From NCBI GenBank assembly GCA_016169945.1, contig JADLSH010000375.1, forward strand, positions 372,001-436,000: 64,000 nucleotides of DNA. Direction: 5' to 3'. Origin of the DNA: Trachythela sp. YZ-2020. Lineage: Eukaryota; Cnidaria; Anthozoa; Malacalcyonacea; Clavulariidae. Position numbers and translations under genes: made by a program. A model generated the notes under the pieces. That model searched no databases and was not told the DNA's origin. It saw only the letters and a list, made by a program, of their open reading frames with translations. Shown here in pieces: positions 59,701 through 64,000 of this stretch (positions are counted from its first letter, which is position 1; each line of letters opens with the position of its first letter).

Positions 59701-61645
59701 GAATTTCCTTGTGAAAGCCCTGGTTAAATTCACGCAATGCTTACGAGCACAATATACTTATGTCACTTATATGTGTCAGTCATGTGACAAGAGTAAATCC
59801 ATCTATATACCAAAATATCCTGGAGGTTTTCGAAGTACTCCTATTTCATATACTATATTGCAGAAATCATAAAAAAGTGAATGGATGAAGTAATGTAAAG
59901 GAATTCTTGGGAAAAAATAGGAAGTTTAAGAGCTCTTATAGCAAGGAACTCTCGAATTTCCTTGTGAGAGCCCTGGTTAAATTCACGCAACGCTTACGAG
60001 CACAATATACTTATGTCACTTATATGTGTCAGTCATGTGACAAGAGTAAATCCATCTATATACCAAAATATCCTGGAGGTTTTCGAAGTGCTCCTATTTC
60101 ATATACTATAGTATATATAATGCAGTAGATATGTATGAACATCTGAAATAACCCTGAAAAGCCCCGATTGGGGTAGCCTGCTCCGCAGACGCCCGCCTTT
60201 AAATGTTTGGGGATTATGATTGCGAAATATTAAAATAATACGAGCCTGAGGGCATAAACCTATATTTTGCTTTGCCACTTGATCTTTCTGTTTTGAAATT
60301 GCATCTATCTATAGGTGTACAGTACAGTATTGTCAGTATACCATTGCGAATGAATCATCAAATTTTTACTTGATTGCCAAGACAGTGGCAAGTTTATATT
60401 TTTTATAATCTCTCCATTTTCTACAAGGTATCTTTCAAAGACAATACCCAATAGCTATCCCGCAAGCGGTCTAATTTTATAGCCACAAACAAGCAAGGGA
60501 ACAAGCGCTCAGTTGAAGAGCTAGTAACTTTCGAGTTAAAAACCTCATAGCATTTTAATAAGGTTAACATAGGCCGAGCCACCGAGACATACAGTATATC
60601 CACATATGCGATAAATATTGCATTAAGTGCACGAAGCTTTGAGATTAGCGGCATAACTCTTCGCAATATAGAAAGTGGACAGAACTCATTATCAGCAGGA
60701 TGAACGATATTATCATTATAGCTGCATGCATTCCGATCTATTAATTAAAGAAGATAAAAAATACCGAACCACATTTATAAGACGAATAAGAGCGCTGAAA
60801 GAGACAGGGATTGAATTTAAACCGGTCAATTGCACTGGCTACTATACTGGTTGTACTGGTTATAGTATACTAGTCATTCTGGTATACTACAGTCTATATT
60901 TTAAAAAGCTGGCGGAGAAATTTTTCCCTATGCGACGCCTTAAGGTTTAATCTAAAAAGTTAGAAATTGCGAGCACAGGTCTTCTGTGAACATTCGGAGT
61001 TCTGTTAGTAGGTTAGAACTCTATGAAGAGGGCGAGAGGACAAAAAGTTTGCACATAGTTAAAGTTTATATATCGTAAATCATCTGGTTTTACTTGTTTT
61101 CGCGTCAGCTTAATTCTATTGTATTTTATTGCTATAATTATACTATACTATTGCGTAAATACTATTTAAAGCACAATGATAAAACAATACCTTCCCCAAA
61201 AGCGATTTCCGTGCGGTTTGCCGGGTTCATAATGCCATACAGGCTCAGCGACCCCAAAGTAGAACAGGCCAATGCCAACTCCAGCCGCAAACAGCATTGT
61301 GAAATACGTTCCATCGCTAAATTCCGGCTCCTCGTCATCCTTGCCCAGTTTCTTGTCGCAAGCGTCCGAGAAATACACAATAAGCAAAAAGACGAGCCAA
61401 ACGTTTGCGACTCCAATGTAAAACCAAGTGAACTGTGCGGTGATCCATTTCTTTGCACGTATCATGTAATCCGACGTTCGTTCTGGGTCCGTGACACACC
61501 ACGTTAAGAAACCCCAGATCAGCACGCCAGAAACCACGGTAACGACCGGATTGAAGTTCAATCGAACAGGACCTAGTCTTGCTTTGAAACTACGACACTT
61601 GTCCGAAGCCGAAGAGGTTTCTGCATGATTTTCAGCGTTTTCCAT
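50759..61645 (-). CDS. BCCT-family transporter 2 (betaine/choline/carnitine type)
   Basis: Tandem paralogue of the 35645-44467 gene and in the same orientation. Two exons on the minus strand: 61645-61191 and 52496-50759, joined in phase 2 at the same Arg (NRFWG-R-YSDNQ), total 730 residues. The helix-3 glycine motif reads GVGIGLFYFGVAEP. The TM8 tryptophan motif [20 protein letters not shown], about residues 358-377, keeps all Trp residues, as in the glycine-betaine carrier BetP. Conserved stretches with gene 1 include LGFHTEAFAQLGNAPDG and YFVTSSDSGSLV. The C-terminus ends CTKL, another possible class I PDZ ligand. The 8.7-kb intron holds a hAT MITE, a Tc1-like relic, two hammerheads and a satellite. 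Likely role: osmolyte uptake at the plasma membrane; substrate is inferred. Confidence 0.93.
53209..53374. mobile_element. 166-bp hAT MITE with perfect 8-bp target duplication
   Basis: The left end CAGTGGCGTAGGAA and right end TTCCTACGCCTATG are near-inverted. Both sides carry GGTACCAT (53201-53208 and 53375-53382). The interior contains repeated AAGTGCCCTTTTCT motifs. Non-coding. Confidence 0.9.
53383..54636. other. BCCT gene 2 intron, unremarkable part
   Basis: No gene. Short AGGCGCACC/GCGCATGCGC motifs at 53575-54010 suggest another degraded repeat. Confidence 0.4.
54637..54940. repeat. 19-bp minisatellite
   Basis: About fifteen head-to-tail copies of ATCCGCATTTTATCCCCTC and close variants (17-20 bp). 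No intervening unique spacers. Confidence 0.9.
54941..55663. other. BCCT gene 2 intron sequence
   Basis: No gene or clear repeat recognised. Confidence 0.4.
56101..56235 (+). CDS. 44-codon frame inside the Tc1-like element
   Basis: ATG at 56101 to TGA at 56233. The protein is helical and charged (LDESIRAKVFDTLKANGF). Upstream is a TATA-like TATATTGTATAA. It is convergent with the minus-strand frame at 56450-56238, whose stop lies 2 bp away. Its function is unknown and it may be chance. Confidence 0.35.
   Translation: MAKLSSWIQTFEELDESIRAKVFDTLKANGFTTRLQLKLITRAN
56238..56450 (-). pseudogene. Paired-type DNA-binding domain of a Tc1-like transposase
   Basis: 70 codons. After about 17 leader residues the sequence GRALPVPVRERIVELWLQGK, then PTEIGREIQLSKRTVLNII, fits the paired/HTH domain of Tc1-type transposases. 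It stops just after RFIDTGGNRRT, where the linker to the second HTH would start. No DDE catalytic domain is present. It could act as a DNA-binding repressor or simply be a remnant. Confidence 0.7.
56985..57206 (+). other. Penelope-type terminal segment with hammerhead (plus orientation)
   Basis: CTTGGTGAGGGCA, TGTATAAATACG (TATA-like) and a hammerhead ribozyme occur in this order. The same order is found on the minus strand at 57930-57815. Such segments are known from Penelope-like pseudo-LTRs and retrozyme-like elements. No ORF is attached to this copy. Confidence 0.55.
57151..57194 (+). ncRNA. Type I hammerhead ribozyme, copy 1
   Basis: Stem I CTGCA/TGCAG (57151-57155 with 57190-57194). 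Core CTGACGA at 57156-57162. Stem II GCCGT/ACGGC with loop TGA (57163-57175). GAAA at 57176-57179. Short stem III CA/TG with loop TGCA (57180-57187). Cleavage triplet ends TC at 57188-57189. Every core base of the hammerhead is present. The short stem III with open stem I is the form described for Penelope-like elements and retrozymes. Confidence 0.9.
57207..57516. repeat. Nested inverted repeats between the hammerheads
   Basis: At 57207-57316 ACAATTAGACAACGAGGCCG returns as complement, with AACGAGGC-type units in the arms. A second outer pair TTTAGTATAAAC (about 57311) and GTTTATACTAAA (about 57501) encloses GTAGACTATCAC/GTGATAGTCTA arms. Probably one or two MITEs inserted between the hammerhead segments. 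Confidence 0.6.
57527..57799. mobile_element. ~270-bp MITE
   Basis: CAGCCAATTCAATTAAGGTT at the left and the near-complement ending GAATTAGCTG at the right. The inner arms share TTTCAAAAGCGT/ACGCTTTTGGAAA and GATAAACTATGAGCG-like motifs. It abuts the second hammerhead segment. Confidence 0.7.
57817..57860 (-). ncRNA. Type I hammerhead ribozyme, copy 2 (inverted)
   Basis: On the minus strand: stem I CTGCA (57860-57856) with TGCAG (57821-57817). Core CTGACGA at 57855-57849. Stem II GGCGT/ACGCC with loop TGG (57848-57836). GAAA at 57835-57832. Stem III CA/TG (57831-57824), then TC. Compared with copy 1, stem II changes a C-G pair to G-C on both sides, which keeps pairing. Confidence 0.9.
58371..60125. 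repeat. ~250-bp satellite, seven copies
   Basis: Units beginning GAAATCATAAAAAAGTGAAT start at 58371, 58622, 58865, 59116, 59361, 59612 and 59863, that is 243-251 bp apart. The last ends near 60125. Two unit variants differ by loss of GCTTACGAGCACA. Short frames run through each unit on both strands but are interrupted, so the array is not coding. Confidence 0.95.
60126..61190. other. BCCT gene 2 intron next to exon 1
   Basis: No gene recognised. Short tandem ACTGGCTACTATACTGGTTG-like sequence lies near 60834-60880. The donor of BCCT gene 2 exon 1 is at 61190 on the minus strand. Confidence 0.4.
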
Positions 61646-61824
61646 GAGCGATACAATATGATGCGCGCAACGAATCTAGAGACAGTGGAGCTATAGTTTA
61701 CGCAACGGCAACGAGTGACGGTTTGTTAAAAGATCATCGGATTTGCATTTATGCTAACAAATACCACGTGGCCCTTTGCTAGGATTTGTTTACACATCGG
61801 GATTTTCCGTGTGACGTTCATCCA

Positions 61825-61937
61825 TGTTTGTTGGTCTCTACCAATCAGATCTTAGCACGACCCACTGCGCTATTTACTGTGCCATCAATGCTCCGCCTAC
61901 TTCCATGTAGAATTGTACAGAAGGAGTAGCATTGTAG
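61825..61937. repeat. 113-bp direct repeat, copy 1
   Basis: Starts TGTTTGTTGGTCTCTACCAA and ends AGTAGCATTGTA. Identical by eye to 62786-62898. It lies 180 bp upstream of the BCCT gene 2 start codon. Confidence 0.9.
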
Positions 61938-62129
61938 CCCTCGTTGTAGCCTCAACTCTGATTCACTCAAACAAGATTTGTACATTCACATTTGAGAATA
62001 ACAACACTGATAATGATATACTCTAGAGTCTAGGCATCACAAATTATACATTTTTTGTTTTGGCGCGTCGTCGAGCTGCCGCGTCCTTATTAGGAGGAAT
62101 GAGAACGTAAGTGATATATACATATATAT
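61938..62129. other. 5' part of the block between the direct repeats
   Basis: No gene. An AT-rich palindrome, AAGTGATATATACATATA and complement, spans about 62110-62150 at the boundary with the Penelope remnant. Confidence 0.45.
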
Positions 62130-62520
62130 ATATATATGTATATATCACTTACGTTCGTAACCTGCGGCAATGCAACCTGCGGCAATGCAACTGAAACGTA
62201 CGTTGGACTGACCGCAACCAGTTTAAAATCCAGATACGCGGGCAAACCACAAGGCCTCGTTCAAAACGGAAGCAAAACGAAACGCAACAGAACTGAGCAA
62301 ACATATCTGGTACCTAAAAGACAACAATTTGAACTATGCTATCAAATGGAATATGGAACATTTTATGCCGTGCTGCCCACTATTCGAATATCACGAAACG
62401 ATGTAATTTATGTATAGAAGAGAAGTTTTATATTTTATGCAAACCGGAGAACGCAACTTTGAACAAACGGAACGAACTAGTTAGTAAGTGTAGACATAAA
62501 AGGAGTTTCTCTACGAGATA
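62130..62520 (+). pseudogene. GIY-YIG endonuclease remnant of a Penelope-like element
   Basis: The first frame reads [15 protein letters not shown], matching the YIG part of GIY-YIG nucleases. After frame changes come [20 protein letters not shown] and EEKFYILCKPENATLNKRN, which correspond to the Cys-rich Zn motif and C-terminus typical of Penelope endonucleases. At least one frameshift separates the blocks. The reverse transcriptase part is missing, so this is a 5'-truncated copy. A hammerhead follows 120 bp downstream in the same orientation. Confidence 0.8.
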
Positions 62521-62639
62521 AACACGCAAAGAACCAATTAAGTATATAATTTCATAATATTATAATAAGATAGGCCAAACTGAAACTAATCGGAAATGTA
62601 ATATGACGCTTGTGGTGCTGTAGATATTTTTATAAGTCA

Positions 62640-62707
62640 CATTTAGTCTGACACTGATGAGTGCAGGTTCGCCTGTACGAAACAGAACTGTATGCAATAA
62701 ACTAATG
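62640..62707 (+). ncRNA. Type I hammerhead ribozyme, Penelope 3' end
   Basis: Core CTGATGA at 62654-62660. Stem II of 7 bp (GTGCAGG/CCTGTAC, one G-T pair) capped by TTCG at 62661-62678. GAAA at 62679-62682. Short stem III CA/TG with loop GAAC (62683-62690), then TA as the cleavage dinucleotide. Stem I is weaker: two pairs next to the core, an internal loop, then CATTTAGT with ACTAATG (one bulge). The place, after a GIY-YIG endonuclease, agrees with known Penelope-like ribozymes. Confidence 0.75.
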
Positions 62708-62785
62708 CCAAAAGTGTAACCGTGTCCAGTTATTTTATACATTTGCTCTACCGATGGTATCGAGCACTCTCGATACACAAACACA

Positions 62786-62898
62786 ATGTTTGTTGGTCTC
62801 TACCAATCAGATCTTAGCACGACCCACTGCGCTATTTACTGTGCCATCAATGCTCCGCCTACTTCCATGTAGAATTGTACAGAAGGAGTAGCATTGTA
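62786..62898. repeat. 113-bp direct repeat, copy 2
   Basis: Second, identical copy of 61825-61937, directly after the Penelope 3' end. Confidence 0.9.
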
Positions 62899-64000
62899 TT
62901 CGCCTAGCTTAAGTAGTTTCAAAACATTGGTACGTAGAACAGATATCTGTGGTTTGGTTGAGAACAATTGTAACTGTTGGAAACTCGGTAGAGATAATTA
63001 GTATTGAACATATTAAATATTTATTTACCATAATTAGATATTAATACACAGTGTACTTATAGATATTACTAATATTATTTTATTATAGGATTTAAATAGT
63101 GTCACCTATTAGTTTGTTAAAAGCTAAATACTTTGGACACTTTGGAATAAAGTTTATTATTATTATTATTATCGGTGCCAAAAAACTAACCCAAAATTAA
63201 AAAAGACGGTGCCTTCTCTCCATCCGATTCCTGTTCCTTCAGGGGCATGGAAACAAGTCCATAGTATTTATTGTACATGAGATTTCAATTTGGACATTTG
63301 AATTGTAGATTTAGATTAGATTTAGAATTATTTATTTTTCCATTTTTTTACATAATAAAGTTACAATAATTATGATAAAATATAAAGATACAATTCATAT
63401 GGAAGGAAGACTAACAAGCCCGTCAGGGCTTTTCTAGTAGTCCACCCTAAAAACTTAACCAAAACTATTAATATAACAACGAAAGTAGAGTCAGATAATG
63501 TCAGGTTCTAGATATATGAGGTAGATTAAAACAAATTAAGTTTATAAAGGTGTATTATTATTTACATTTGTTGTGAGTACAACTGATAATCTTCAGAAGA
63601 AAGAAGATACCATTTGACTTCCTGTATGCAAACCCATATGACTTCCTGGTTTACCTGATAAGCTAACCCAAACAAAGTATCAATTCTGATCAGTATTAAT
63701 TACTATATTTTACTATAACCTGGAAGACCACATAGGATTTGCACTGTGACATGGAAAATTCCTAAAACTTAAACATAGAATGAGTAATCTATATATAGCG
63801 CGGGTTGCTTTACAATTGATACAATTATGCCAATAACGTTAGCGATGTGATGATGACGTCAGCGATAAAATAATTTAAATCTACTTAGGTAGCGTAGTAA
63901 TAATCGTATTGGCGTTAGGATTGGGATGGGGGTTAATATTAGGATTGGAGTTAGAGTTAATATACGTATCGTGTATGGCTACATAAAGAACATACCTAAT
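62899..64000. other. Right end of the window
   Basis: No gene recognised. AATAAAGTTTATTATTATTATT at 63147-63172 looks like the 3' tail of a non-LTR retroposon or SINE. The last ~130 bases are rich in TTAGGATTGG/GTTAATAT motifs. Confidence 0.45.

Noticed and set aside
58389..60128. Short frames on both strands of the satellite
   Set aside because: Each is broken at different places in different units and there is no coding-type conservation.
60675..60950. 91-codon plus-strand frame
   Set aside because: No recognisable domain, and part of it is a short tandem repeat translation.

Overview
This window looks like animal nuclear DNA, most likely from a cnidarian (anthozoan). Genes have introns with GT/AG borders, intergenic DNA is AT-rich, and several genes and repeats are of animal type: a secreted/anchored angiotensin-converting enzyme, beta-glucuronidase, BCCT betaine-type transporters, Penelope, CR1/L2-like, hAT, Tc1/mariner and RecQ-helicase elements. 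No bacterial operons, tRNA, rRNA or CRISPR were seen. The species assignment is inference.

Layout. 1-13.5 kb: a complete five-exon ACE-like peptidase on the + strand. Its introns hold a 2.1 kb foldback element and a 3.4 kb element with about 0.7 kb inverted terminal repeats (7581-10971). That element encodes a viral-type A32/FtsK-like packaging ATPase, two zinc-finger proteins and a cysteine-rich protein duplicated in the repeats. 14.4-20.15 kb: a terminal-inverted-repeat element, an inverted Penelope reverse-transcriptase fragment, and a hAT transposon inserted in it. 20.15-26.3 kb: a decayed beta-glucuronidase, fused at its 5' side to the truncated hAT and lacking the C-terminal catalytic part. 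A minus-strand three-exon gene for a coiled-coil/proline-rich-repeat protein sits inside it. 27.1-30.7 kb: a CR1/L2-like LINE bracketed by inverted repeats. 35.6-61.6 kb: two tandem minus-strand BCCT transporter paralogues, each of two exons split at the same position and phase. Their introns and spacer hold MITEs, a non-autonomous hAT, mariner and Tc1 relics, a RecQ-like helicase relic, two inverted hammerhead ribozymes and a 250-bp satellite. 61.8-62.9 kb: a Penelope 3' remnant (GIY-YIG plus a third hammerhead) between identical 113-bp direct repeats.

The intact host genes are the ACE-like peptidase (extracellular peptide processing), the two BCCT carriers (probably uptake of betaine-type osmolytes) and the unidentified proline-rich gene. 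They show no obvious common pathway. The most unusual items are the packaging-ATPase element inside the ACE gene and the three hammerhead ribozymes, two of which support each other by stem-II covariation. All homology calls come from reading motifs by eye; no database search was run.
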